Shown here piece after piece: positions 7,774 to 16,726 of a stretch of 64,000 nt of DNA. A program made the position numbers and the translations under genes. The notes beneath the pieces are model-generated. The model was not told the DNA's origin, did no database searches, and was given only the letters and a program-made list of their open reading frames with translations. The stretch is taken from the NCBI GenBank assembly GCA_028279405.1, contig JANQNU010000008.1:1-64000 (forward strand), given 5' to 3'. This DNA comes from Phycisphaerae bacterium (GTDB taxonomy: Bacteria; Planctomycetota; Phycisphaerae; UBA1845; Fen-1342). Numbering within the stretch: the first letter of the stretch is position 1; each line of letters opens with the position of its first letter.

Positions 7774-9957
7774 ATGGCCGATTCCGAAACGATCATCGAA
7801 CAGACGATCACCCACGACCTGTTCGGCAGCGCCGGGCTGACCGAGCCGGCCGAGGTCGAACTGCCCGAGAAGTACGAGGTGCTCGAGTGCCTCGGGCGCG
7901 GCGGTTGCGGAATCGTCTACAAGGTGCGCGATACGGCCCTCGATCGGCTGGTCGCCGTCAAGTTTCTCCGCGACGCGCGGCCCTCCGATCTCGAGCGATT
8001 CCGACGCGAGGCGCGATTCACCGCCCGACTTCAGGACCCAGCGATTGTCCAGATCTTCGAGCTGGGCGAGTTCGCGAACCGGCCGTACATCGTAATGCAG
8101 TACATCGATGGTGTGCGCCTCGACCACGCCGGCCAGACCTCGGAGCAGGTCCTGCGAATCATGAGTGAGGTCGCCGATGCGCTCGTGCGGGCTCACGCCG
8201 AGGGGATCGTGCACCGGGACATCAAGCCGGCCAACATCCTGATCGATGGCGCCGGTCGTGCCTACCTTACCGATTTTGGCGTGGCGCGCGACCTCGCTGC
8301 CGGCGCTCACGCCACGCTGAGCCACGATGGTGCCATCATCGGTACCCCAGCCCTGATGGCGCCCGAGCAGGCCCGCGGAGCGTTGGCCGCGATCGACGGC
8401 CGTACCGACGTCTACGCGGTCGGTGCCACGCTGTACCTGCTGCTCTGTGGTCGGTATCCGTTTACACAGCGGAATCTTCCGGACCTGCTGCACGCGATCA
8501 TCCATGAGGAGCCGCCGCTGCCGCGCGCGCTCAACCCCGAGATCCCCCGTGCCGTCGAAGACATCATCCTCAAATCCATGGCACGTTCGCGCGCCGATCG
8601 CTATCGGACCATGGGCGACCTCGCGTCGGCGATCCGGGCCAACCTGGCCGGCGATGCCGCGCCGCCGCCGGCGTCCGCCTGGTTCCGCAAGCTGGTCGGC
8701 GGAGATCCGCTGCCGGCCGACGACGGGCCCGGGAGCGATTCGCTCGACAAGCTCAGTATGGATGTCGCGCGCGAGTTGGCCAGTTGGGATGCGAATCTCT
8801 ACCGCGTTTCGCGGAACTTGAACCGCTACTATCCGGCCCTCGACGCGCTGATCGCACGGCTCGAGCAGTTGGTCGCCGAGCGCCCCGACGCTGCGTGGGT
8901 CCGTTTCCACCTCGGCTCCGCGTTGGCGCGCCGTCCCCGACTCGACGAAGCGCTCGATGCTATGGAGCGTTCGATTGACCGGCTCGCCGATCGCGCTTCG
9001 GCGCAGTTCGAGATCGGCCGCGTTTATCTGGCCCTGTACCTGCGGGACTTGCGTCAGGCGTACAAGCACATGAGCCGCATCGGTGTGCAGAAACACCTTA
9101 CAGGCGCACGCAAACGCCTGCGCCAGGCGCAAGTCGCGTTTCTGGCAGCCCGCGGACTCAAGAGCGATACGCTCGACTGGCAGCACCGCTTTGCAGATGC
9201 GGTCGCACGGCTGGCCGACGAGGACTTCATCGGCTGCATCGCGGCGTGCGACGCGATCTTGCAGGACGATCCCGACCTTGAAGAGGTCTGGAAGCTTCGC
9301 GGTGACGCACAGCGAATCAGCGTGCAGGAGGGGGGTGCCGTCGCCGACGCGGCACCGTTCGAGAGCTACGAGGAGGCGTTGCGAATTCGACGCAGCTTTC
9401 TCGAGGCCTACTACGCCAGCGCCGAATGCCATATCGATCGCCAGCAGTGGACGGAGGCCCGCGCCGTGCTGGAGCGCGCTCGTCAGGTCGATTCGGACGA
9501 CGTCCACGTCCTCGCGCTGTGCGGCGAGCTTTGCCTGAACGAGTCCGAGGCCTCCGGCGACGAGACGCGCCTTGACGACGGCATCGCTTGCCTCGAGCAA
9601 GCGGCCGCGATCGACGCCGACAACTACGAGATCGCGCTCACGCGGGCGCGGATCTATCTGGCACGCGGCGGTCGCAATTCGGATGCGGCAGATCTGGAAA
9701 TGGCCCTTGGTCAGCTCGAGCATGCCTCGCGCCTGGCGGGATGCCAGAACCGCGTCAAGTTCTTTCAGGCCCGCACGCATGTCGAACGGGCCCGACTGCG
9801 TCTGGCCGCAGGGCTGCCGATCGCGGGGGACATCACGCAGGCGCTGGAGCTCGAGGACCACATGCGAAAGGTCCTTCCGGAGAACGATCCGTGGATCGAT
9901 CTGTTTCGCGAGGCCCGGCAACTGGGGGAGACGGCGCACAAACACGGCAGCGGGTGA
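7774..9957 (+). CDS. Ser/Thr protein kinase with C-terminal TPR-like region
   Basis: The 727-residue protein has a Hanks-type kinase domain at about residues 33-290: glycine loop GRGGCG at 41-46, catalytic lysine K63 in VAVKFL, HRDIKPAN starting at H147, and DFG at 167-169. Activation loop and APE region (MAPEQ) are intact, so it should be active. Residues 350-727 form a helical region of degenerate TPR-like repeats, suited to protein docking. I see no membrane segment, so it is probably cytoplasmic. The ATG at 7774 is chosen because kinase homology starts soon after. No Shine-Dalgarno is visible, and a TATAGT -10-like box lies only 9 bases before the ATG, so the mRNA may be leaderless. The open frame extends upstream to 7459 but overlaps the divergent sigma gene. 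Confidence 0.9.
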   Translation: MADSETIIEQTITHDLFGSAGLTEPAEVELPEKYEVLECLGRGGCGIVYKVRDTALDRLVAVKFLRDARPSDLERFRREARFTARLQDPAIVQIFELGEFANRPYIVMQYIDGVRLDHAGQTSEQVLRIMSEVADALVRAHAEGIVHRDIKPANILIDGAGRAYLTDFGVARDLAAGAHATLSHDGAIIGTPALMAPEQARGALAAIDGRTDVYAVGATLYLLLCGRYPFTQRNLPDLLHAIIHEEPPLPRALNPEIPRAVEDIILKSMARSRADRYRTMGDLASAIRANLAGDAAPPPASAWFRKLVGGDPLPADDGPGSDSLDKLSMDVARELASWDANLYRVSRNLNRYYPALDALIARLEQLVAERPDAAWVRFHLGSALARRPRLDEALDAMERSIDRLADRASAQFEIGRVYLALYLRDLRQAYKHMSRIGVQKHLTGARKRLRQAQVAFLAARGLKSDTLDWQHRFADAVARLADEDFIGCIAACDAILQDDPDLEEVWKLRGDAQRISVQEGGAVADAAPFESYEEALRIRRSFLEAYYASAECHIDRQQWTEARAVLERARQVDSDDVHVLALCGELCLNESEASGDETRLDDGIACLEQAAAIDADNYEIALTRARIYLARGGRNSDAADLEMALGQLEHASRLAGCQNRVKFFQARTHVERARLRLAAGLPIAGDITQALELEDHMRKVLPENDPWIDLFREARQLGETAHKHGSG

Positions 9958-10155
9958 ATTTTGCCGCATTCGATCGGCCGGGAAGCGATTTCGCCGAGGG
10001 TTTCAGGGGGCAGTTTGCTATCATGAGCGGGTCGTGCTCACAGCACGTTCGGGTGTAGAGCGACTTGAACGCACATTCAGCGTCCGATGTCGATGCGCCG
10101 CCGATGCGATCGCAGGCAGTGCGCCGGGACATGCGGGCCAGGAAGGAGCAGGGAG

Positions 10156-11547
10156 TTGACAGTCTGCCGTAGGTGTTTTGTTTCGGCTGTGATCGTGGGC
10201 GGTTCGTTGACAGCATTCGGTGACGTTCCGACCTACGAAGAACCCGAGTTGCAGTGCCGGTCGAATTTTTCGGGCGCGTTCAATCTTCCGAACGCAGCGT
10301 TCTTTACGAACAGTACCTCTTCGGTGAACGACCTCGGCGAGGTCGCGATCGAGATTGGCGTCATCGGCGGCTCGAACAGCCAGGGTGTCTGGTTCGGATC
10401 GGAGGGTGCGGGCTCGATCGTCTATCAAAGTCAGCCGGGCGCAAGTTTCAGCGACGTCTCGCTCAACAATGCCGGTCGCATTGTGACCACGCAGATATTC
10501 TCCAGCCCGGAAGGAGTCTTCTTCTACGATACGAGCGATTCGAGTTCCGGGTTGCTGACGACGTTGCCGTTCGGCGCCTCGGGGTGGAGCACGCCGCAGA
10601 TCAACGACGCCGGCCAGCTCGGTTTCCGAGCGATCTTCTCGGGCCGCAACGCCTGGGCCTCTGTTGAAGGTAACGCGTCTGCGATTCACGCCTCGGAAGT
10701 CGATTTGGATCCGCAGAGCCCGTACTCCTTCCTGTTCACCCCCGCGTTCAACAATAGCCGACAGATTGCCGGCAAGGTGCGCCTGGGGCCGGCAGGGCAA
10801 TTTGGAGAAGATCGACCGGATCAGATCGTGCTGACCGACGCCGACGGCAGTGTGCAGATCATCGCCGAGGATCAGGACAGTGATCCCGAATCCAGCTTTA
10901 CGCGTTTCAACAACAGTGTTGCGGTCACCGACGACGGCCGTGTTGCGTTCATCGCGGGGCTCGCGAAGGGCGGACGCGGGTTGTACCTGTCCGACGGGAC
11001 CACGACGGTCGAGATTGCAAACACCAATAGCGATCCGATCGACGATATCGATTTCTTCAGTCCCGCGGTAAACAACGCTGGCGTGGTGGTGTTTCGCGCG
11101 TTCGACGCGACTGGGCGCGCGATCTACGTCGGAGACGGCGACACGCTCGTTCGGCTGGTCGGCGAGCACGACCTGGTGATGACCGACCTCGGCATGGGGC
11201 GGATCGACCAGAACGACAACAGCCCCGTGCTCGGCGGAAGCCCGTCAATCAACAACAACGGCGATGTCGCCTTCCAGGCGACGCTCACCCCGCCGGACAA
11301 CAACCAGATCGAATGGGGCAGCGGCGTTTTCCTCGCGCGCGCCGCGGTCGAGCTGCTCGGCGACATGAATTGTGACGGGCAGTTATCGGTCGGAGACATC
11401 AATCCGTTCGTGTTGGCGCTGACAGACCCGCCGGGCTATGCGAAGCAGTTCCCGGACTGTCCGATCACGAACGGTGATATCAACGACGATGGCAGCGTCT
11501 CGGTCGGCGACATCAACGGCTTCGTGGCGCTGATTGTTGGAGGTTAG
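10156..11547 (+). CDS. Secreted NxxGxxAF tandem-repeat protein with dockerin-like C-terminus
   Basis: The protein is predicted to be exported. I prefer the TTG start at 10156, where AGGAG lies seven bases upstream; it gives 463 residues beginning with a short signal peptide (RRCFVSAVIVGGSLTAFG). The body carries at least six repeats of the type NNAGxxxF: INDAGQLGF, VTDDGRVAF, VNNAGVVVF and INNNGDVAF are clear examples. This is the pattern of the choice-of-anchor tandem-repeat family, probably a beta-propeller-like fold. The last 65 residues are a dockerin-like module with two EF-hand-like segments (DMNCDGQLSVGDI and DINDDGSVSVGDI). Molecular function is unknown; a cell-surface role is inferred. 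Confidence 0.8.
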   Translation: MTVCRRCFVSAVIVGGSLTAFGDVPTYEEPELQCRSNFSGAFNLPNAAFFTNSTSSVNDLGEVAIEIGVIGGSNSQGVWFGSEGAGSIVYQSQPGASFSDVSLNNAGRIVTTQIFSSPEGVFFYDTSDSSSGLLTTLPFGASGWSTPQINDAGQLGFRAIFSGRNAWASVEGNASAIHASEVDLDPQSPYSFLFTPAFNNSRQIAGKVRLGPAGQFGEDRPDQIVLTDADGSVQIIAEDQDSDPESSFTRFNNSVAVTDDGRVAFIAGLAKGGRGLYLSDGTTTVEIANTNSDPIDDIDFFSPAVNNAGVVVFRAFDATGRAIYVGDGDTLVRLVGEHDLVMTDLGMGRIDQNDNSPVLGGSPSINNNGDVAFQATLTPPDNNQIEWGSGVFLARAAVELLGDMNCDGQLSVGDINPFVLALTDPPGYAKQFPDCPITNGDINDDGSVSVGDINGFVALIVGG

Positions 11548-11821
11548 GCGCTGGGGAGCGTGAGATTACCGGCGGCGAACGCCGGCGGTTGCGGGCGCGC
11601 GCCGACGTCGGTGGGCGTGCGCTGGAGATTATCGGGCAAGTGCTGGAAGTGTCGGGAATGCCGGCTAACAATAGATTGTTGTACGGTCAGTGACGCTTCA
11701 TACAATTTAGGGTTGGAGAGGTTGGGGAAGGATCAGAGTGCGCGATATTGCGCCGCTGCATCTCTGGCTAGCGCCTTCCCCGCATTGACGTCCATTTCAA
11801 GCCGCTCAGGAGTGGTGCCGC
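11548..11821 (+). promoter_or_regulatory. Intergenic region with hairpin and possible promoter
   Basis: A hairpin with 6-bp perfect arms (CCGGCG/CGCCGG) at 11569-11585 follows the upstream stop codon and could act as a terminator, although no T-run follows. A possible promoter is TTGTAC at 11679-11684 and TACAAT at 11701-11706, with 16 bp between them. AGGAG precedes the next ATG. Promoter support is weak. Confidence 0.3.
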
Positions 11822-14002
11822 ATGCGATTCGGATTTGGCCTCACGGGGTTTGTTGTCGCCACATGTTGTGTTTCTGCCGCGTTCGCAGGTAGCGGTACGC
11901 CGCCAACGGTGGCCGTGACGGCGCCCAATGCCGGCGAGACGCTCACTAGCGGAACCGACGTGACGATCAGTTGGACGGCCAGCGATTCGAGCGGCCTGAT
12001 CGTCAACACGGATGTTTTCATAAGTTATGACAACGGCGCAACGTGGTTGCCGCTCGCGCTGGGTCTGTTCGAGGTCGAATCTCTGAATTGGTCGGTCGTC
12101 AATCGCCCGACGAATCAGGGCTTTGTCCGAGTCGTCGTAATGGATCCGTTTTCGAACGTCGCTCAGGACGAGAATGACGTGCCGTTCACGATCGTCTCCG
12201 GCCCGGTCGGTGCTGTCCCGACCACGTTGCGGGACTTCGACCTGCCCGGCACGCAGCCGTTGCAACAGACGTTCAACCCGGCCAGCGAGTTCACCGAGAA
12301 CCTCGGTGAGCTGAACAGTCCCAGTTCCTGTTCCGGGTGTCACGGGTTCTTCTCCGAGACTGCGATGTACGAGAGGTGGCAGGGCAGCATGATGGCCCAC
12401 GCCTCGATCGATCCGATCTTTCATGCGGCCCTGGAGGTGGCCAATCAGGACGCGCCGGAGTCCGGTGACCTGTGCCTCCGTTGCCACGTTGCCGCCGGCT
12501 GGCTGATGGGACGATCCAGCCCCACGGACGGTTCGCGGATCCTGCATGAGGACATGCACGGCGTGAGCTGCGATCTTTGCCACCGCATGGTCGACCCGAT
12601 CTACGAGGTGGGCGTCAACCCGGTAGAGGACGAGTACATTCTCGACGCGCTGGCCGAGATTCCCGTCGATCGTGGTGAGGGGATGTACATCGTCGATCCC
12701 AGCAACTTTCGGCGGCGCGGACCGTTCGACGATGCGCTCGTGTTCCACGACATCCTGGTCTCTCCGTACCACCGCGAGGCGGCCCTGTGCGGTACCTGCC
12801 ACGACGTCAGCAATCCGGTGCTCGACAAGCAGCCGGACGGGACGTATCTGCCGAACGCGTGGGACACACCGCCGACCTCGCTCGCTCCAGGCGACATCAT
12901 GCCCGAGCAGCGGACGTACTCGGAATGGTTCCACAGTGCGTTCAACTCGGTCCAGGGTGTGTTCCGGCCCGAGTTCGGCGGCAATTTGCAGTACGTGTCG
13001 AGCTGTCAGGATTGCCACATGCGTGACTTCACCGGCCGCGGGTGTTTCTCGATGGAGGCACCCTTACGTGAAGATCAACCGCTGCACGACTTCTCGGGCG
13101 CGAACACGTGGGTGTTGAGCATCATCGATCAGCTCGATCCGTCGGTCAGTTCGGACATCATCGCGGACGGCGTCGCGCGGGCGCGCTACATGTTGCAGAA
13201 CGCGGCCGATCTCGACCTTGATCGTGACGGCGACAACCTGCTGGTCAAGATTACCAACCGGACCGGGCACAAGCTGCCGACCGGGTATCCGGAAGGTCGG
13301 CGGATGTGGATCAACGTCGCGTTCTATGACGCCGCCGACATGCTAGTCAGTGAATCCGGTCACTACGACTCGAAGACGGCCGAGTTGCTCGATGATCCGC
13401 AGCTGAAGGTCTACGAGGCACGGCTCGAGATCGACGAGAATATCGCGGGGGCTGTCGGGTTCCCGGCCGGGACTGAGTTCCATCTGGTGCTGAACAATCA
13501 CGTGCACAAGGACAATCGGATTCCGCCGGAAGGGTTCACCAATGCGGCGTTCGAGTCCGTTGCCGCTCAGCCGGTCGGGGCTGTTTACGCCGACGGACAG
13601 CACTGGGATACCACGTCGTACACGATCCCGAAGGGCGCGGATCGTGTCGAGGTTCGCGTGTACTACCAGACGACGACGCGCGAGTACATCGAGTTCCTGC
13701 GCGACACGGCCACCGGCGGTGCCGGACAGGCGATCTACGACCTGTGGAACAACAATGGGCAGGCGCCGCCGGAGCTGATGAACGAGGCGATGCTGAACCT
13801 CTCGACGCTCATCGGCGACATGAACTGTGACGGCCAGATCTCGGTCGGCGACATCAACCCGTTCGTGCTTGCTTTGACCGATCCCAGCGGCTACGCGGCG
13901 ATGTTCCCGGATTGCGACATCCTCAACGGCGACTGCTCGGGTGACCAGCAGGTCACGGTCGGCGACATCAACTGCTTCGTTGCGCTGGTCGTCGGCGGAT
14001 AG
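11822..14002 (+). CDS. Secreted multiheme (five CXXCH) cytochrome-like protein with dockerin-like C-terminus
   Basis: The 726-residue protein has a signal peptide (FGLTGFVVATCCVSAAFAG). An Ig/fibronectin-like domain at about residues 27-130 follows (VTAPNAGETLTSGTDVTISW, then YDNGATW). Next is a haem region with five CXXCH motifs beginning at C170, C218, C250, C323 and C395. This is followed by a domain containing NRTGHKLPTGYPEGRRMW, a motif frequent in multihaem cytochromes of the NrfA/hydroxylamine-oxidoreductase-related class. The last 65 residues are the dockerin-like module seen in four other proteins here. It is probably an extracytoplasmic electron-transfer or redox protein. No cytochrome maturation genes or redox partners are nearby, and the substrate is unknown. 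Confidence 0.85.
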   Translation: MRFGFGLTGFVVATCCVSAAFAGSGTPPTVAVTAPNAGETLTSGTDVTISWTASDSSGLIVNTDVFISYDNGATWLPLALGLFEVESLNWSVVNRPTNQGFVRVVVMDPFSNVAQDENDVPFTIVSGPVGAVPTTLRDFDLPGTQPLQQTFNPASEFTENLGELNSPSSCSGCHGFFSETAMYERWQGSMMAHASIDPIFHAALEVANQDAPESGDLCLRCHVAAGWLMGRSSPTDGSRILHEDMHGVSCDLCHRMVDPIYEVGVNPVEDEYILDALAEIPVDRGEGMYIVDPSNFRRRGPFDDALVFHDILVSPYHREAALCGTCHDVSNPVLDKQPDGTYLPNAWDTPPTSLAPGDIMPEQRTYSEWFHSAFNSVQGVFRPEFGGNLQYVSSCQDCHMRDFTGRGCFSMEAPLREDQPLHDFSGANTWVLSIIDQLDPSVSSDIIADGVARARYMLQNAADLDLDRDGDNLLVKITNRTGHKLPTGYPEGRRMWINVAFYDAADMLVSESGHYDSKTAELLDDPQLKVYEARLEIDENIAGAVGFPAGTEFHLVLNNHVHKDNRIPPEGFTNAAFESVAAQPVGAVYADGQHWDTTSYTIPKGADRVEVRVYYQTTTREYIEFLRDTATGGAGQAIYDLWNNNGQAPPELMNEAMLNLSTLIGDMNCDGQISVGDINPFVLALTDPSGYAAMFPDCDILNGDCSGDQQVTVGDINCFVALVVGG

Positions 14003-14673
14003 GGGAGCAAGCTCCCGCTGCGAAGCCCGTGCCTACCGGGTGGTACGGGCGTTCTGGACACGATTAGTAGATGTTTGGTCCCCCAGGGTTCTACCCTGGG
14101 GGACACCTTGACTTGCTGCTCGAAACACGTCCCCCACCCTAGAAGGGTGGGGTATCAGTCTTCCAGCAAGAATCCCGCACCCAACGAGCGACGAGCGCAA
14201 GCGAGCGGGGAGCAAGCTCCTTCTATGAGACAGGCATCTACGCCGCCTGTCCCGACAAGAGTGGTCCCAAAAATCGGAGGGTGGGGCGGGCGTCTCGGCC
14301 GCCATTGACCCGTCGCTTGCGCTCCGGGCTCGCAGTGGCGCCCCTGGGCATCCAACGAGCCGCGAGCGCAAGCGAGGGGGGAGCAAGCTCCTTCTATGAG
14401 ACAAGCATCTACGCCGCCTGTCCCGACAAGAGTGGTCCCAAAAATCGGAGGGTGGGGCGGGCGTCTCGCCCGCCATTGACCCGTCGCTTGCGCTCCGGGC
14501 TCGCATTGGCACTGCTGGCGAGGGGATCAAGGTGCGCGACAGGCGAGTACACTCACAGCCCCCGATGCAGAACGTGTACCCGGCCGGGTGGCACTGGCGG
14601 CTTGTCCGCCAGTGTTTTGGACGTGCGCCCGATCAATCCTGTTGTCGCTTGAATCGCGGCGGCCTTGCCCGAC
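14003..14673. repeat. Intergenic palindromic repeat block C with tandem duplication (convergent junction)
   Basis: This is the largest repeat block, lying between the 3' ends of the cytochrome-like gene and dxs. A composite two-hairpin element occupies 14080-14152. Two near-identical units of about 130 bp follow, near 14208-14340 and 14379-14510. Each unit is made of GGAGCAAGCTCC, a CTACGCCGCCTGTCC module, a GGGCGGGCGTCTCG hairpin and a GTCGCTTGCGCTCCGG module. A further hairpin, ACTGGCGG/CCGCCAGT, lies near 14594-14614. Open frames through the block are repeat-derived and not called as genes. Confidence 0.85.
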
Positions 14674-16617
14674 TTACGATCGCCGTCGGCGGTTGGGCGC
14701 CTTCTCCACCGGCGGGGTTTCCTCACGTGCCGCACGTTTGGCTTTCACGGCCCGTCGCACCGTTGCTGCGATCCCGTCGGCATCGATTCCCGCTTCCTTG
14801 AGTTGCTGGGCACGGGACGCGTGGGCGTAGAAACGATCGACTGCGTGCCCGAGCCGGATCAACGCATCGGTTGGCAGTCCGAGGCGATTCGCCGTTTCGA
14901 GAACGGCGCTCCCGAAGCCGCCTGCCAGCGAGTGGTCTTCGACGGTGATGACCGGGCACCCGCGGGTGATCGCGGTGACGACCATGTCTTCGTCGATCGG
15001 CTTGGCGAACCGTGCGTTGACGACCTCGACATCGATGCCTTCGGCTTCGAGCGTTTCCGCGGCCTCCATCGCGAATTGCACCTCCGTGCCGAACGCCAGC
15101 ACGGTGGCGTCGGTCCCGGGGCGCATCGTGCGCGACTTGCCGAGGTAGAACGGCGGTGCTTCGGCGCTGAAGGGCGTCGGTACGCTATCGCGCGGGTATC
15201 GGATGGCGAACGGCACGTCCAGCTTACGGCCGAGTCGCAGGCACTCGCTCAGTTCTGGCTCGTCCGCCGGTGCCATAACGACCATTTCCTGCAACCCGCG
15301 TAAATACGCGATGTCCAGATAGCCGTGGTGGACCGCGCCATCACTGCCGACGAACCCGGCGCGATCGATGCAGAATCCCACCGGCAGTTTCTGCAGCGCG
15401 ACCTCCTGGAACACCTGGTCGAACGCCCGTTGCAGGAAGGTCGAGTAGATGCACGCGAGCGGCCGCATACCGGACTTGGCCAGCCCGGCGGCAATGTCCA
15501 CCGTACAGCTCTCGGCGATCCCGCAGTCGAGCGCCTGGCTCGGCAGCGCATCCATGATCTTGGAAACGCCGGTGCCGTCGGGCATGGCGGCCGTCAGCGC
15601 GAAGAGCAACGGGTCGTCCTTTGCAAAGTCGATGAAGGCGTCCGCGAAGGCTGAAGTCCAGCTCTTCCGGCCTCCTTTGACGACCGTCGCGACGCCGCCC
15701 TCCACCTTGACGCCGCTGGGGCTGTGGAACGCACACGGGTCGGTGGCAGCCCACTCGCAGCCGCGTCCCTTCTCGGTGTGTACATGGAGCAATACCGGAT
15801 GCTCGACGTCTTTGACCAACTGCAGTGTTTCGATCAGGTGCCGCAGGTCGTGCCCGTCTACCGGGCCCACATAGACGAACCCAAGCTGTTCGAAAATCTG
15901 GTGCGGCGACATCGTCGCCTTGATCCCTTCCTTGAGGTGGTCGAGCGCGTCGAACATGCCCTTGCCCACCACCGGCACCTTGGGCAACGTAGCCTTCACC
16001 TGGCGTTTGACGTCCTCATACAGATGGCTCAGCCGAAAGCGCGACAGATACGATGCCAGGCCGCCTTGCGTCTTGGCGATACCCATCGAATTGTCGTTGA
16101 GGATCGTGAGAAACTGTCGGCGAAGCGTGCCGGCCTGATTCAGACCTTCGAACGCCACGCCGTTGACGATGCTGGCGTCTCCAACGAGCGCCACGACCCG
16201 GTTCTGCCGGCCCATGGTGGCGTCGCCACGAGCCATGCCGACCGCCGTGGCGATCGCCGTGCCGGCGTGTCCGACGTTGAACAGGTCGTAGTCACTTTCC
16301 GCGGTGCTGGGAAAGCCGCTGAGCCCGCCACCCTGACGGATCTGATCGAAGCGGTCGTTGCGCCCGGTCAGCAGCTTGTGGACATAGCACTGATGGCCGA
16401 CGTCCCACAGCAGGCGGTCGCGTGAGAAATCGAACACGCGATGCAGCGCCATCGTCAGTTCGACCACCCCGAGATTGCTCGCGAGGTGTCCGCCCGTGTG
16501 CGAAATCACCCCGATGATTCGCTCGCGGATCTCCCCAGAGAGCGTGTCGAGTTGCTCGATCGAGAGCTTGCGAACATCTTTGGGCGATCGGATCTTCTCC
16601 AGCAAGCGCGTCATCAC
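14674..16617 (-). CDS. dxs: 1-deoxy-D-xylulose-5-phosphate synthase
   Basis: The enzyme condenses pyruvate and glyceraldehyde 3-phosphate to DXP, the first step of the MEP isoprenoid pathway, using thiamine diphosphate. The 647-residue length is typical. Visible signatures include GGHLASNLGVVELTMALH near residue 43, the ThDP-binding VALVGDASIVNGVAFEGLN, YVGPVDGHD, and the transketolase C-terminal domain (FCIDRAGFVGSDGAVHHG). The C-terminal tail after about residue 615 is rich in Arg and Lys. It lies 109 bp downstream of a polyprenyl synthase on the same strand, so isoprenoid precursor supply and chain elongation are co-located. Confidence 0.95.
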   Translation of the reverse strand: MMTRLLEKIRSPKDVRKLSIEQLDTLSGEIRERIIGVISHTGGHLASNLGVVELTMALHRVFDFSRDRLLWDVGHQCYVHKLLTGRNDRFDQIRQGGGLSGFPSTAESDYDLFNVGHAGTAIATAVGMARGDATMGRQNRVVALVGDASIVNGVAFEGLNQAGTLRRQFLTILNDNSMGIAKTQGGLASYLSRFRLSHLYEDVKRQVKATLPKVPVVGKGMFDALDHLKEGIKATMSPHQIFEQLGFVYVGPVDGHDLRHLIETLQLVKDVEHPVLLHVHTEKGRGCEWAATDPCAFHSPSGVKVEGGVATVVKGGRKSWTSAFADAFIDFAKDDPLLFALTAAMPDGTGVSKIMDALPSQALDCGIAESCTVDIAAGLAKSGMRPLACIYSTFLQRAFDQVFQEVALQKLPVGFCIDRAGFVGSDGAVHHGYLDIAYLRGLQEMVVMAPADEPELSECLRLGRKLDVPFAIRYPRDSVPTPFSAEAPPFYLGKSRTMRPGTDATVLAFGTEVQFAMEAAETLEAEGIDVEVVNARFAKPIDEDMVVTAITRGCPVITVEDHSLAGGFGSAVLETANRLGLPTDALIRLGHAVDRFYAHASRAQQLKEAGIDADGIAATVRRAVKAKRAAREETPPVEKAPNRRRRS

Positions 16618-16726
16618 ACCAGTCCTATCGAAAGAGCGCTGGGTTGGGCCTGCGGCCCAGCCGTTATCGTTCCTGTGGCACGGGCGCGCGGCCCGTGACG
16701 GTCTACTCCGCTGCCGACGTTCGTCG
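16618..16726. other. Two hairpins between the polyprenyl synthase and dxs
   Basis: This gap contains two GC-rich hairpins. One has TGGGCC/GGCCCA arms with a 3-base loop at 16645-16659. The other has 7-bp CACGGGC/GCCCGTG arms around GCGCG at 16679-16697. Neither has a T-run. They may attenuate or stabilise the transcript between the two co-directional genes. Confidence 0.4.

Noticed and set aside
7765-9969. Very long open frame of 734 codons on the minus strand, antisense to the kinase gene
   Set aside because: It mirrors the kinase gene exactly, as expected from high third-position GC. The translation has no recognisable domain and the plus strand has a clear kinase.
11560-11892. 110-codon plus-strand frame upstream of the multihaem gene
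   Set aside because: It overlaps the multihaem start in another frame, has no homology and runs through a hairpin and probable promoter region.
14200-14520. Possible CRISPR array because of the tandem 130-bp units
   Set aside because: Only two units occur, they have no spacer-like variable segments of constant length, and no cas genes are present.
14033-14530. 165-codon minus-strand frame with repeated GETPAPPSDFWDH peptides
   Set aside because: The peptide repeats are translations of the intergenic DNA repeats; similar spurious peptides arise in every repeat block.
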